From assembly GCF_000002425.4 (NCBI RefSeq), contig NC_037267.1, forward strand, positions 8,502,180-8,566,179: a stretch of DNA of 64,000 bases. Direction: 5' to 3'. A program made the position numbers and the translations under genes. This DNA is from Physcomitrium patens. Taxonomy: Eukaryota > Streptophyta > Bryopsida > Funariales > Funariaceae. Of the stretch, positions 13,101 to 29,087 are shown one piece after another; the stretch's first letter is position 1, and each line of letters begins with the position of its first letter. The notes below the pieces were generated by a model. It made no database searches, was not told the origin of the DNA, and saw nothing but the letters and a program-made list of their open reading frames with translations.

Positions 13101-14354
13101 AGACCTTAGAATGGATCTCAAGGACATAATTTTGGACAATTTTGGATCATAATGTTTGAACCTTTGTACACTCTTGTGAGTCATGCCAATATAACAAAGT
13201 ACACAACGTAGTGTCTCCTAGACTATTCCAGCCAATTTTGCAATCCACAACATGTTGAGAGCAGGTGACTATGGATCTCATTACATGTTTGCCACAGATG
13301 CCTCATAATTACATTGTGGTTACTGTCTTTGTAGATCGATTCTTGAAGCAACTTCACTTAGCCATGGTGCGCTTGGATATTGATGCCCCAATGCTTGCAC
13401 GACTCTTCTTTGATACTGTCTTTTGTCACCATAGATTACCTTGTGTCATCATTTCAGATGGGGATCCATGCTTCATGTGAAGTTTTTAACAAGCCTTATT
13501 CAAGATACTAGATACATGACTTGTTATGTCTACAATCTTTCATCTTCATACAGATGGACAAATAGAGTATGCAAATCGGACCTTGAAAGATATGTTGTTA
13601 GTATTCATTGTGGTTCATCATATTAATTGAGGTAAATACTTAACACTTTTAGAGTTTGCTTATAATGATAGTATTCAAGCAAGTACCTATCATTCACTAT
13701 TTTTTCTTAATATTGATTAGCATCCGATTATGCCACCAACTCTCTATCATTCTATCGATATCAACAACTCGATAATAGAAGAATTTATACAATGACTTAT
13801 AATAGCCTTAAAAGAGGTATGACATTACCTTCTTACTATATAGAATCGACAGAAGTAATATGTGGATAATCATTGGCAACACAAGAACTTTTGGAAGGGT
13901 CATTAGGTGTTACTCTCCAACGCCAACTTGCCACTTGCTACATCAATCCAAATTTGTAAACTAGTACTTCGGTGGCTTGTATCTTTTCACATTTCTACAA
14001 TGATATCTGATGTCACATACTGCCTCGAGCTTTTGCCACATATTTAGGTCCATCTAATCTTCCATGTTTTGTAACTGAAAGAATTTCATATCAAGTCAAA
14101 GCGCTTTTTGGATTAACACCAACTACCACCACCACCAGTTGTAGTTGATGACCAATAAAAATATGAAGTAGACAACGCTTTGAAGCATTGTTACTTTTGT
14201 CACGGTAGTGAATGTCCACAACTTCAGTACAAAGTTCTTTGGAAAGGTTATTCTATTTACAATGTAATGTGAGAACTTGCATAAAACCTCATCCATTGCC
14301 AAAAGATAATTCGAAGATACCATCAGAAGCAAAATAAGGACTTTCCGCATTAGT

Positions 14355-14363
14355 GAAGGAGGA
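14355..14363 (+). other. Polypurine tract of the 9545-14870 element
   Basis: GAAGGAGGA lies just upstream of the 3' LTR start, where plus-strand priming is expected. Confidence 0.7.
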
Positions 14364-14368
14364 TTAAT

Positions 14369-14870
14369 TGTAACATGGTATAAATAAGATAATTATATAG
14401 ATAATTAGAACCATGGAAGTTTCTAGAATTGAAATTAAGTTAATGGACTAGTAGGATCCACTGTAGAATATTTTAGAAAAGATTTAGGATGGTTATTTAG
14501 GTAGGGCCTACCATAGAATCTTCTAAAGAAAGAATTTAAGGTAATTATATAGGTGGAACTTACCACATAGGAACATTTTAGAAAGTCTAGGGTGGTAGGA
14601 TAAGGTATAAATAGGACTGGCCAGTGCTTTTTGGGACATCTAGTCAGGTATGGCTTTGGATCTTTTCTCTTAGTAAAGTTTGGTTTTGCATGTTTTTGTT
14701 CATATCTATTATGCTTTGTTTCTTTTTACTTAGTTTTGTCTTTCATGTCTTATTCTTTTTAGTTTTGTTTAGTTTTATTCTGATCTGTTTTGTCCTATTT
14801 TGTGAGGAGGGCTTATATTATTGTGGATTGGAAGGATCTTAGATTTTTGAGATACTCTAGTCCTATTTCA
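14369..14870 (+). repeat. 3' LTR of the 9545-14870 element, with heat shock elements
   Basis: Begins TGTAACATGG and ends CCTATTTCA, in parallel with the 5' LTR but about 50 bp shorter, as if one tandem unit were absent. One perfect GAAnnTTCnnGAA is at 14416-14428, and three near matches lie at 14466-14478, 14516-14528 and 14571-14583. The TATA box is TATAAATA at 14606-14613. Confidence 0.8.
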
Positions 14871-15869
14871 ACATGTAAATATAAAATAGATATTTAATCA
14901 GATAATTTTAGACCATCAAATATAAGTCTCATACTACCACCAAATCTTATATCTTATTAAAACTTCTAATAATTATTATAATTTTAAATTAAAAAATCTA
15001 GCTCAAGCACTTTTAGATTTTAGAATTTTAACATGTTTTATAAATAAAGACTTTGTATTACAATAGAAATTGATACTTTTAAAGAAGATTTGTTTAACTC
15101 TAATAAAAGTTATTAATGGATAATGACTTGCATCTATAGACATCATAGAAAAAAAATCAAACTATTGAAAGTGGCATTAGTAGATCAAGTATCTAATATT
15201 ATTTTCAACTCCATTTGAAGTCCTTTTAATCTAGTGATACTTGACCTCTTTTGGTTTAAAGTACATAATCCTAATATTGATTGGAAATTATAAAAGGTCA
15301 CTTTATGATCTAGTTCTAATGAAAACAAACCATGTTAACTTTTATTTGTAAGAGCTAAATCATTTATGTGAGTTGTAAAAGATAGAAACACATTTGTTAT
15401 TTTTTTTGCATCAAGTCTTCATTAAAATAAGAGTTGCAATATAATTTCAGAAAAGTATAAAGAATATCAAGATGTTTTTGAAAAAAATAATGTTGATGTA
15501 TTGCCAATAGACTAATCTTGTAATTTTATAATTGAACTTTAAGAAAGAGCTCAACTACCATTTGGAACAATTTCATCTTGTTGCAAAATGAACTTATTGT
15601 TTTAAAAGAATATTTTAATGAAAATCTTACAAAGAATTTTATTTAACATTTAAGATGTCTTATAAGTGCTCCAATCTTCTTTATGAAGAAAAAAATGACT
15701 TCTTATAAATCTATATATTTAATGAATAATATATTTTTAAAATATCCAAATAATATTTTTATATGTTATTTAAAAAATATCTTTATTTATTATAAAAATA
15801 CTTAAAAATATAAATAATATATTTGATTCATACTATAAAAATTTAAAAATAAAAGATTATACATCTTGT

Positions 15870-17829
15870 TAAAAATATGGAATTGATATTGTTTCTTACA
15901 ATAGGCATCTATGTTGATCTTTTGTTATTTTTGAACTTCTTTTAATTGTGCCTTCATTGTTGCATGTAGCTTTAACAAATAATTTTTTAAATCTTCTATT
16001 CTAAGATGAATTTTTAAAAAATTTAAAGTATCAAGTTGTAAATAATATCCATAATTAGCAAAAAAATATATATGTTAAGTAGAAAAATGTACTATATTAT
16101 TATAGGCAATATTAGCCTATAAAAAAATCTAATTATCTTAATTTTAATTGGTGGCTTTTCTTAAATATTGCTCCAAAACTTGATTCATCAATTTTGTTTG
16201 TCCAATAATTTGAAGATGGAAAACTGAAGATATTTTTATGACTACTATCAATATTTAAAAATAAAAATAAAAAGAAACTTTAATACAAATTGAATCCTTT
16301 TATACAATATAATATTCCTTGGTAATCTATGACATGAATAATTATTGCAAAGAACAAAATCAGCTTTTTTTTTTTTTTTTTTTTTTTTTTACTCATGATA
16401 GTTTTTATATATAATAAAAAATATGCCATATTAGTGAAAAAATCTACTATTATAAATATAGAGTCAAAAGAACTTAAAATTAAAAGTTTTGTGATCAGAT
16501 CCATGAAAACAAAAGACCATAGTTGTTTTGGTATATGTAATGATTAAAAAAGTCCAAAAGATTAATAACAAAGAATTTTCAATCTTGAACAAATATCACA
16601 TGATTATAAAAATATTTTAAAATTTTTTTATATGTGAAGCCACCAAAAATCTCTTGATATTAGTTCTAAGGTTTTGTTGTGTTTAAAATATCTTGCAACT
16701 AAGAAATCGTGATGAATATTAAGAATATGTAATTATGCTTTATTTTTTGGAATATATAAGCATTATTTGAAATAGAGTAACTTATGATTGAATTTTAGCT
16801 TAGAAGTATAATATTACTTTAAAAAAAATTAATAAAATAAAAATAAAAATAAATCTAAGAATATATTAGATTGAACCTGCTTAAAAAAGATTAAATCAAT
16901 AGGTTGCCATATAGGCACAACAAGTCAAAGGGTGCATCAATGTCAATTTATTTCTTAAAGATGAAATTATTTTAGCTTCAATAGAATAGTTTTTTTTTCA
17001 TTAAAAGTTACATCTCTTTCTATTGGTGCAAGATAAGATTATCTAGAAAGGACCTTAGACAACTTTTGTTATTTCCTTAGTTGTTATATGATCTTGAATT
17101 TAAATCTTGATAAAAACATGCTTGAACGGGTTTGGCAATGATTTAGAATAAGTATTGACATAAAATACTTGAGATTCTTGTAATCTTTATAAAAAATCAC
17201 TAGACTTGAAGTATTTTTTAAATAATGGCAATATTTAGAAAATAAATCCATAATTCTAAAAAAATATATATATTGAATCTTATAGTTAATATCAATTGTT
17301 AAAAAAAAATCTTGAAACAAAAGTTATAAGCTAAAATTAGTGATCTGCTCCTATTTGTGAGAATATTATATCCAATGCAAAGTTTGATGCATTTTTTTTT
17401 ATAAAAAATGCATTAAAAAAGTTGATACAATACAAATTTATTACAATAATAAAAAATGGATTTAAAGCTTTAATTAATATTTTTACTTCTTTATTCCATT
17501 CAATTTTATTTTTACAAATCAAACATGTAAGTAGAACTATTACTTCAAAAAAAATCTTAATAAAGATTTGATAATAATTGACAAATCTCAAAGAATAAAT
17601 TCATATTTCTTATTGGTTTTAAAACTTTCTTATCTATAAGATTCATTGTAAGACCATCATTTGAAATAATGTATTATAAGAAGTGAACTTGAATTGTGTA
17701 AAATACATATTTTTCTATCTTTGCATATAGTCATACATCTTTAAGTTTTTATGACACATAACAAACATAAAGTTCATGCCTCTTTGTATTCTTAGAATAA
17801 ATTAAAATTTTGTCTAGCCTAGATTATAA
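15870..17829 (-). mobile_element. Ancient Ty3/gypsy pol fragment (integrase, RNase H, reverse transcriptase)
   Basis: Base-level resemblance to the minus-strand pol of the 29.8-kb and 45.1-kb copies in the same order: the integrase C-terminal side (15900-16050), integrase core (16270-16640), RNase H (17060-17400) and reverse transcriptase (17400-17829, ending in the stretch equivalent to the YLDD region). It stops abruptly at the edge of the hexokinase locus. Its orientation is opposite to the RT fragment just to its left, so it is a separate or inverted piece. Many breaks. The 150 bases at 15720-15870 are featureless AT-rich DNA. Confidence 0.75.
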
Positions 17830-18210
17830 CTAAGACAGGCTTACTGATCTGGGTGCTGTTTTTTGTAACTGTTGTTCCAGTCCGATATTTGTATGAATAA
17901 ACAGCTTGAATGAAAAGGTATCAGTTCGGGATATTGTTGTGATCATGTAGCAGGATAAAAAAATACGAGAAACTAGAGCTACCAGCTGAGATACACAACT
18001 CATTGTCGGACGTGTCCCTAGCACTAGATAGAATCAGAGTTCTAAGTTGCAGGAGTACTTGGCAAAATGCCAGGACAATGGTACTGTCTGGCAGGTTCTC
18101 TTTTCATCATTCGAAAGGTTGTGCGGTTATCTTCTTTACTATAGAAAAGTGTCTGCTCCTAAAGCAAGCAAGCGTTGAGTAATCTCGATGCCGTTCTCGG
18201 GTTTGCTGAT
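17830..18210. other. Far 3' flank of the hexokinase gene
   Basis: GC content rises sharply at 17830 where the retroelement fossil ends. No protein family or RNA gene was recognised. It could be distal 3' UTR or downstream sequence of the hexokinase gene, which is read from the right. Confidence 0.4.
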
Positions 18211-18620
18211 CTTACAAGGAGAGCGAATACCTTACATACCATGCTCATGTTGTACTGGGCCGATTATAGCTCACATTCTAAAGTTCGAAAAGAGGTTGTG
18301 AATAAAATACTACCTGGATACTCAACACTTGGTTGCCCAAGAGGTTGTACCAATCATTGATGGATATTTACACAAAAAGAGGACACAGTTCATTCCGATG
18401 CGGCAGTCATAACTAGTCTTACATGGAGAGCAAATACCTTGCGCACCATGCTCATGTTGTACTGGACCGATGATAGCTCACATTCTAAAGTTCAAAAAGA
18501 GGTTGTGAACAAAATACTACCTGGGTAATCAACACTTGATTGCCAAAGGGGTTGTACCAATCGTTGATGGATATTTACACAAAAAGAAGACACAATTAAT
18601 TTCGATGCGGCAGTCATAAC

Positions 18621-18622
<2 letters not shown>
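18211..18622. repeat. 207-bp imperfect tandem duplication at the hexokinase 3' end
   Basis: Copy 1 is 18211-18417 and copy 2 is 18418-18622. Both start CTTACA(A/T)GGAGAGC and end GATGCGGCAGTCATAACT. They are close to 90% identical by eye, with substitutions and few or no gaps. The unit abuts the hexokinase stop codon (18621-18623), so both copies fall in its 3' UTR or just beyond. Confidence 0.9.
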
Positions 18623-21491
<2,869 letters not shown>

Positions 21492-22300
21492 CTGCTCCTA
21501 CAAGGCATCAGAATCATCGAAAGGGAGGAACCTTATTTCTTCGTCGATTTGGACTAATTGGCAGATCCCTGTTTAGAGTTCGATTGTGCATGCTACAATC
21601 GAATGCTCAACGAGACTCTCATATCATACTTAACCTCTAGAAACCAACCGAGCACGGAGAGATTACTTTACAACTTCCCACCTCAGAAAACTCTTCAATC
21701 TTTTCAAGTAATGCCATGACTTCAAACCTTCCACCAAGAAGGGAATGCCCTAGAAGTGAATCACATCGGCATAGTTACCCCCAGTTTCAACATGGAAAGT
21801 GTGTCATACTCGTACATTGTTCATCTCGATCATAAAACTTGTCCATATCTTCCTCTCCCATACCCGAAGGAAACCCAGCAGCTGAGCCCAAAAACAGTCA
21901 TCCCAGAGAGTGGCACCATTTGCAGACTAACACAAGTAGTGCAATACAGCTCCCTGAAGAGCAACGACGATGCCCCACTGGATATTCACATGATCTGCTG
22001 CCTGCATTGTTGCCTTTGCATTGATCAGCACACAGGAGGCGTGGAGTAGAATTGTTAAGGGAAGAGCAAGAGTGATGCTATGGCGGAGACGAAGAGTTAC
22101 CACATCTTGGACGCTGCAAAGCATCGTGGCCCTTCCGATCCGCTTCCCTCTTTCCATTCAACTCCATCATTGCCTACTTTCTCGTGAATTGCATTGGATT
22201 TTTATCAAACCTGAATATCTCCCTTGTGCACAAACGTTTGTTAATTTTGTAATTTTCCTATTCATGATTGATGGTATTAGATTATGAGTAAATAAACATG
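21492..22300 (-). promoter_or_regulatory. Hexokinase leader and promoter region
   Basis: GC-richer sequence directly upstream of the hexokinase ATG, ending where AT-rich repeat DNA begins near 22300. It probably holds the 5' UTR and core promoter. A 76-codon minus-strand frame (22157-21927) could be an upstream ORF but resembles no family. No TATA box was assigned. Confidence 0.45.
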
Positions 22301-22453
22301 TTTTTGATGGTTGAATTGTAAGTATTCAAAACCTCAATTTGAGGTTTTAAAATTACAAAATTTACAAAACTTGTAAAGAATTAATTACGAATATTATTCT
22401 TGGAAGTTAACAAATTAAACTAGTATGTGCTTTAGAGTCCTTAATTTGCAATT

Positions 22454-22496
<43 letters not shown>

Positions 22497-25289
22497 GATT
22501 GCCAGTGTACGATCCAAATTTATTGTTAAAGATGTAAAATATATTGATATCTGTAAGAATTATTTTCGTTGATAAGAAAATCAGTATTGACAATACTTTT
22601 GTTAATAAGAAAATCGGTATTGACAATATTTTTGTTAAGAAATATATAATCATTATCATTATCATCATTGAAAGATTGCAAAAGAACTAATTAGAGCTAG
22701 GTTTTTTTTTGGTAACACACATTTGTCATTTTATGTCATATTTACTTAGAATTGCAGTGGTGCTCTTCTTTTTTAGAAATTATTATCATCCATTTAGTTC
22801 ATTTAGAAAAAAGAACACCTTGTAGAATTTATTTTTTTGTTGACTGTAATATAACAAGTTTAGTGCAACTTACAAAGACGTTTTGATTCCGAACATATTA
22901 TATATGATTGGAAATCCTCTGAGATGTTAATTCTTTGTCTTTCTGTAATTGTCAATGTTCTTTGGAATTACGATTTTACTCCTCACCTCTTTGAACCTTG
23001 TCTTTACACACTAATTAATGTGCTCATTGGTTGTACATATCCTCTACTTATTTTTAGCATTTCTTTTAGGTAACTTTTTTTTTATCTTGCATTTATAAAC
23101 ATGCTCTCATTTCTATTGTTTTTTTTGTCTAACAATAATAACAAATCATATATTCTTTTCATCTCTTGTTACTTTTCTATTATTCTTTTCAGAACTTTTG
23201 ACATTCAATGATGCTTGTTGTGATGACTCAATGCAATATACTCAATAGCAATATATTCAAGTATAGACTCATGTGTCATCATTGTGTGGCATCAAAACAT
23301 GCAAAATAATAAAAAGATGTATAACTTTGTTCATAGAATTAAAAACCACAAAACCCTATATTTTTTACTTCTAAATATTTTTTATTTTATATTTTTTTTT
23401 AATGAATCTTACTTATCTTTTGTGAAGTTGTAAGTCAACCAATTTATTATTTGTAAAGTTTTTTAAAGTTTAAAATCCTTTAGCTAATAGTTTATCAATT
23501 TTTTATGATTCTAATAAGATGAGTGTGCTACATAAATTTCTTAAAATTTAAATATGATAAACAATAATAGTTATATAATTAGAGGCAATGAAGGTTTTTT
23601 CATATTTTCTACATATTTTTTATTAATTCTTGTAATACAATGTAAAGAAAGAAGCAATCACCACTATTTCCAATTAAATTTTAATAAATAACTAAGATTT
23701 GAAGTAAAAGAAGCCTTGGATTTCGCACATCATTAAAATAAATTGAAATAACTTATATTATATTATGAACATGATAAAAAGTAAGCACACATATTATAAA
23801 ATCTTCAAATACAGTAGAAGTGATTTATTTTTTTTATCTACAACTTTCATCTAAACTAAAGATCAATTATTAATAATAAAATGGTATTAAAAAAAGAAAA
23901 AATTCTTAAGTGTTTTTAAATTTCTTTATAAAAATAAGAATAAAATATTTAAAAAATTATTATAAGATATATAATTTATTAAATTTCCAAAAGAACTACT
24001 TTGATTGTATTAATCTTGTTATATTAGAATTAATAGTAAGATACTAAGTATATTATATCACCAATCATAGAAGAGAGTTTTAGTGCTTAGTGATACTATT
24101 GAGGTAGCTACTATACTTAATAGTATTTTTAAAATATTATTTTAAGAAATTATAAAGACCTCAATAATAATCAAATAATTTGATAGTGTTTTAAGTTAAG
24201 TTTAATTTATTATCACTGGTTCAAAAGACCAATAAATTATCTTTTTGCAAAGTATACAATAGAATTTGTAGAAAACACCATTTGACAAATTTTAGGCTTT
24301 ATAAAATTATAGAGCAACTTAATTTGTCTTTGTAGAATTTGTTTATAGAAGGTGAAGTAACGTAACAAATGAGTATACTACTTAAGTAAATAAAATGAAC
24401 ATAAGTAGATAGAAAAAATATTAAGTCTATTTTTAATCCTACAAATGATTTTTATTTTCTAATCTTATTTTAAGGTATTTTAATTTCTTTATATTCAAAA
24501 ATTTATATTTTGGTTATTTTCTTCTTGTTAAATATAAATATTTTTTATTTTCTTTATTTCTTCTATATGATAGATGACTATATTTTTTTTTCAAATTTTT
24601 TTCTAAATCTTCTTATATCATAATTGAGATTTTTATGACTACTTAGCATAATTGTTATGTAAAGATATTTATATATTTTAATTATTTATTAATTAATTGT
24701 ATATATTATGGCAATTGATAACAAAAAAATATATTTACAACTATGATAAAAAAAAAAAAATGAACAATTGCAAATTTGAATGTATATCTATAGGTATAAT
24801 ATTATATTTTTGATATGTTTTAATATAAATAATTGATTTTTGAGATGAAATAAATTTATGAAAATCTAATTTTTTGGATTTTTTTGAAGAATCTATTAAG
24901 GATTCTTTTCTTCAAATTTTAGCAAAAATTCATACTTACCAAAAAAATCTAAAAATTAATTGTAAGACTAATATCAATATTGAAGATACTTTTTTAAAGT
25001 GGATTTTGAGTAAACTTTTTAGGAATATTAAAAAAAAAAATTAAAAATTAAAAATTAAACTTATAAAATCAAAATAAAAATATAATATTAACAAGAAATT
25101 TATAAGATTACTTGGCATAAAAAGTGTGGTTGTGATCTTTAGTTATTATACAAGATTAGAGGTAGAACTTGGAACAATTTGGTATTTATGTAGAATTGGA
25201 TTTATATTCTAAATTTTATATAAGTAAATTTTATCATAAAAATAGACTTGAATGTATTTGATGAATAAATAACAACCATTGGTTTCTAA

Positions 25290-25330
<41 letters not shown>

Positions 25331-25860
25331 ATTTTTTGAATTTTTTACATACACTAGAAATATCTAAAATTATAAAATTAATCTTTAAAAAAATAAATAT
25401 CCTTAAATAGAGAAAAAAATAAACTTTAACCGATTTAAAAAAATTGTGGTAAGTTTTAAAAAAATTGTGGTAAGTTTTAAAAAAAAAAAAAAAAAAAAAT
25501 TATTAATATTACAATTTTTTTCACAAGCAACATTTTTAAGGAAAAAGAAATAAGAAGGAAACACGTTAAAAATGAAATAAAATAAAACTTACAACTAATG
25601 GTAGTATAATTTATCTTAGTAGCATATGGTGTGATAACTTTTTAAATTGCTGATTTAATAAGTGGTTGTAACCATATTAGCAATAAGAAAGAGAAGACAG
25701 TGATTTACAATAAACAAATAAAATCCAAACAACGGTTGCATTTTTAAAAAATTGGAATGTGAAAACTTCTCAAATTTGTAGTTTTTAATTATACATGAGA
25801 AGGCATCAATCATAAAGAAATAGTAGGAAAATATCATTAATGGAATAAAAAACTGTTCGT
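22301..25860. other. AT-rich DNA without recognisable genes
   Basis: Contains simple sequence, notably (TA)n at about 22466-22490 and 25294-25328, and a short duplication of an AAATTGTGGTAAGTTTT unit near 25440-25480. No frame longer than simple-sequence noise and no retroelement motif could be identified. Confidence 0.6.
22568..22640. repeat. 33-bp tandem repeat, about 2.2 copies
   Basis: Units start GTT(G/A)ATAAGAAAATC at 22568 and 22601, with a partial third at 22634. They differ at only a few positions. Confidence 0.85.
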
Positions 25861-27480
25861 ATCTGATGCCTAGTCACATGGCTCTCATCACATTATCATT
25901 TTCTCTACCCTACAGCCCTGTCCTATACCGACATAATAACATCACCTGCTGGGACACATCTAGAGTCAAAAAAGAGGGTGCGAAGTCACTATGAATAGTT
26001 ATGAATGTTGCGTGCCTGGGAACCAAAACCACAACCACTGCATGATAGGAAAAAAATTGTAAGAATTCATGCTCCACATTTTATATTTGGACTCTGACGT
26101 AGCAGCTTTTTGGTACGTGTATGGTGCAAAGCCTGAATGATTCTCTCCTGCTTGCTTTACTTTGTTGAATTAGCATGGTAAGTTATTGCTCTGGGGCATT
26201 TTGTTACAACAAGTGTCCATTGGTTAGTGAGGTGAAGCGACAACCTGTACCCAAGTCCATCCTAAACCTGCAAGGAGGAGCCCACATGGCTGGAATCAAT
26301 TCCACATCATTGAAAACTTTTTTTCAACAAATTTTATTAGATGAATCGCAAAAGATATTTTTTGCTGAAATCGCTCATTGTCTTTCCACAATTCCTCGAA
26401 TAGATTATTGCTCGATCCTTGTCGACGAGCACTGACATGGAGATACGTGGTGCATCGCAATCAAATTGTTGGCTCCAAGCTAACTAATTAACTTATACAC
26501 TTACATTCTACTGGTTCAAAGAGGATGGAAAAATCTCTACGAGTTTTCAGCCAAGCGTTAGAGCTGCCGATCATTCTGAATGATGCAAGATGTTTGGCGT
26601 ATTCAATGCAAGTATTAATTGCTGTTCCCCTAGTGAAGAGGTGACAAGTTGGTGTTGACAGACGTGATATGATCAATAATGATCTGGTTGATTTCAATCT
26701 TTTTTATATCAGGAGTTGACACGTTCGAATATGAATAAGTGAGTTGTTAGTTTCAGAACTGTTTTAGTTGTTAAACCTTTCCTTACAAGAAATTGACAAG
26801 TATGACTAGCTACACTTGGCGAAATAATGGCGATGAAGTTCTGCTTCTGTCTTCAAACCACTTTGTATGAAATATGTGATTCAGTCAGCATCTGCAGTTA
26901 CAGGAATAATATTCGAGAGCTATTTCGAGTGTGATTCCTTCCAAGAGGATTAGTAGGAACTATTCCTGTTATACCACACATTCGTGCAAGTCAAAAGGAG
27001 GCATCTACGCCCCAATTTGGCGAATGTGATCATTCCTGTTTCAGATACTGACCGAGCTGTGATCACTCTGAGCAAGCATTGCAGTCCGTAGTTATCTTAT
27101 CTCTATGCATACCAAGGAATATCATGCGATCGTTCTTCTCTCTGATAAAGAATCTGAAGATATCGATTTGAGTCTGTGTTGCCATTCACCATTGTCCATC
27201 ATTGCATCTCGAAAAGCTGAGTAGGATTTTCCACTAATTCGTTCAATCTTTCGGCTATTGCACTACTTTCGAAAACCATGAACTTTGGTATTGATTCTTT
27301 CCTGTTGCAACTGCTGCACATGCAGGATAATCGATATCTTCAGACTTCTATCTTCATATTGCTTTTCCTCTGAATCAAAAAATAAGTTATCAGACTTCTA
27401 TCTTCATATTGCTTTTCCTCTGAATCAAAAAATAAGTTATCAGACTTCTATCTTCATATCGCTTTTCCTCTGAAGTGAAG
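25860..27480. other. GC-richer island with no recognised gene
   Basis: The composition resembles the gene islands rather than the surrounding repeats. The longest frame is plus 26175-26435 (86 codons, starts MVSYCSGAFCYN, contains KSILNLQGGAHMAGINS), with no family match that I recognise and no convincing splice structure. It could be a degraded gene, a noncoding transcript or part of an unrecognised element. Confidence 0.4.
27341..27475. repeat. 50-bp tandem repeat, 2.7 copies
   Basis: Units begin CAGACTTCTATCTTCATAT at 27341, 27391 and 27441. The first two are identical over 50 bases and the third, partial, differs by one base. Such low divergence means the array expanded recently. Confidence 0.95.
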
Positions 27481-28236
27481 GTAACCAATTCAGTGCGTTA
27501 AGGCAATTCATTAATGGAAATGAGGGGTCTTTATACTTTTGAGAAAATGTGAGTGGTCACAGTTTTAGAGTCTTTGATTGATTGATAGTGATAGGTCTCA
27601 TTATTGGGCTTTATGCATTGGAAAGATACTTTAAAGATTGATATTGATAGATCTAATTATTGAGCTTTATATTTTGGAAAATTATTTGAAAGGTTCTAAG
27701 AAGAAATGGTAAGATATAATATACTTTTTTTTTACATAGCATGAATAATATTGTCCTTCTGAATTTGCACTAAGTCTATTTCAAGAGGTGGTTCTTCCAA
27801 AAATTGAGAATTTGTATCAAAAGTTACTAAAATAATCATTAAAAATAAGATTTTTTAATATTTTTAGAATTTTTAGAATTAAGATATAAACTACTATATT
27901 TAGAATATTTTTATATTTTAGATAAAAGTTGAGACACCACAACCTTTAAACTAGTAAAGAGTGATGAGCCTCACATAGTTAGCTTTACACTAAGGAAATT
28001 TTATTCGAAAGTACTAAAGAAAAATCTAATGTAGAATGTATTTTTTTCTTCTATTGCATAAATTCAATAGATCTACTTCAAGAAGTAGTATCTACAAAAA
28101 TTTAAAATAATGTATTAGAAATACCTAATAAAAAATATTAATAAATTAAAATAAATAATTCATAATATTAGTCATAATTATTAGAATTAAGATTTAAATT
28201 TTTAAAATTATTTTAGTAATAAAAGAATATTTTTTT
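27481..28236. other. AT-rich spacer
   Basis: No genes were seen. Short near-repeats of a GATTGATA(G)TGATAG(G/A)TCT(C/A)ATTATTG(G/A)GCTTTAT motif occur near 27570-27670. Confidence 0.5.
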
Positions 28237-29087
28237 TATCAAGGACATGAATTACAAACAACCAAAACATCAATACATTCTTACATCACTCAAAAAGAGT
28301 AGATATTCACTCAAACATAGAATATTATTAAAACTAGAATAGCTATTGTCAAAGATAAGAAGACTAGAGGCTCTTGAAGCTTGATTAAGAATAATAATGG
28401 CCTTCACAAGAGAGAAAAAGACTCTACTCTTGCTTCTATATATATTATCTAAGTAAAAGCTATGTAGTGACGTTTTATAAAACTTTTAATACATGTCCAA
28501 CCTACGAGATATATATCTAACTTATAAGACAAGTTTTACATGGATACTACATCATAAATTTCTACAAAGATTGGCAAGTAAATGTGACATTTTATTTACT
28601 TCTACTTACTTCTATTTTACTTCTTTAATCTACATGAATATGTATGTCCTTGATATTATCCTCTCTTTTAAGAACAAGTTCTACAAAAAGCAATCATTAC
28701 ATATTGAAAAAATTCAAGATGCGTCAAATTATATTTTCCATATATTTTGCTTTGTATTATTTTTGAAGGTAGTTGATAGGTCCTTTCAACTATTAATAAT
28801 ATTTCATATGAAGGCAAGAAGTTCAACTTGATATTTGAACATTGTGTAGGCCCATATAACTTCCTTAAAATAAAACATTTGAAACACCATCAAAAGTGGT
28901 TCCTACCTTCAATAATATTGACACATATTGAAAGTCACTTCCAAGATTGTCATATTAAATGCATTGTATTTCATAATTTATTTGAGGATATACATGTTCT
29001 TGATGGTCTTCTTTTCTATTTTGTTGTCTTGAAGCCTATGACAACTTTAACGCCTCATTTGGTAATTCAACAAATAATAGTTCTTTA
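28237..29087 (-). mobile_element. Ancient chromovirus 3' end: LTR plus extra 3' region
   Basis: The LTR 28237-28655 lines up with the 29813-30374 LTR from TATCAAGGACA to the TGTCCTTGATA end. A TCCTCTCTTTTA block (polypurine tract on the minus strand) follows, then 28670-29087 matches the extra region between pol and LTR of the young copies (a VGTTFDGVSNVLF-like stretch on the minus strand). Heavily broken. Confidence 0.72.

Larger units (their letters stand above)
9545..14870 (+). mobile_element. Ty3/gypsy LTR retrotransposon with tRNA-Met primer site and heat-shock-element LTRs
   Basis: The LTRs are 9545-10098 and 14369-14870. Internal order: a gag remnant with a CCHC-type knuckle near 10727-10775, the end of protease (YDVILDMPWLEMEN near 11206-11250), reverse transcriptase (about 11500-12330), RNase H (about 12340-12830), then integrase (DLITCLPQMPHNYIVVTVFVDRF near 13270-13345). 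RT lying before integrase identifies Ty3/gypsy rather than Ty1/copia. The 5-bp repeat ACATG at 9542-9546 and 14871-14875 fits a target duplication, although it would put the LTR edge 2 bp inside the TG. The element sits between gag and protease of the older element. Broken at many points; the LTRs have visibly diverged, so it is old, but younger than its host element. Confidence 0.88.
7650..15720 (+). mobile_element. Ancient Ty3/gypsy (chromovirus-type) element, split by a later insertion
   Basis: LTR about 7650-8185, with the TAGTATATATGGAAGTAAGAGTG block at 7976-7998 that parallels the young LTRs. It is followed by the leader and gag: an open stretch at 8452-8664 (ATLSRSKNRFETITNFYEL) and a FIGALLSRSA-like segment near 8830 matching FIGKLLSSSA of the young gag. 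The sequence is interrupted at 9545-14870 by another element and resumes with protease (about 14975-15290; a VILDLFWFKVHNPNIDW-like stretch near 15235) and the start of reverse transcriptase (15450-15700, EYQDVFEKN and QLPFG). No 3' LTR was found. Heavily broken, many breaks. Confidence 0.75.

Noticed and set aside
21756-22157. Frames on both strands upstream of hexokinase as small genes
   Set aside because: No homology, and they overlap each other; at most an upstream ORF in the hexokinase leader.
25294-25328. (TA)n runs here and at 22466, 29500, 37680, 44015, 45017 and 58386 as regulatory or origin sites
   Set aside because: Ordinary dinucleotide repeats of AT-rich plant DNA with no associated signals.
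27341-27475. CRISPR-like array
   Set aside because: Units are directly abutting with no variable spacers, and the genome is that of a plant.
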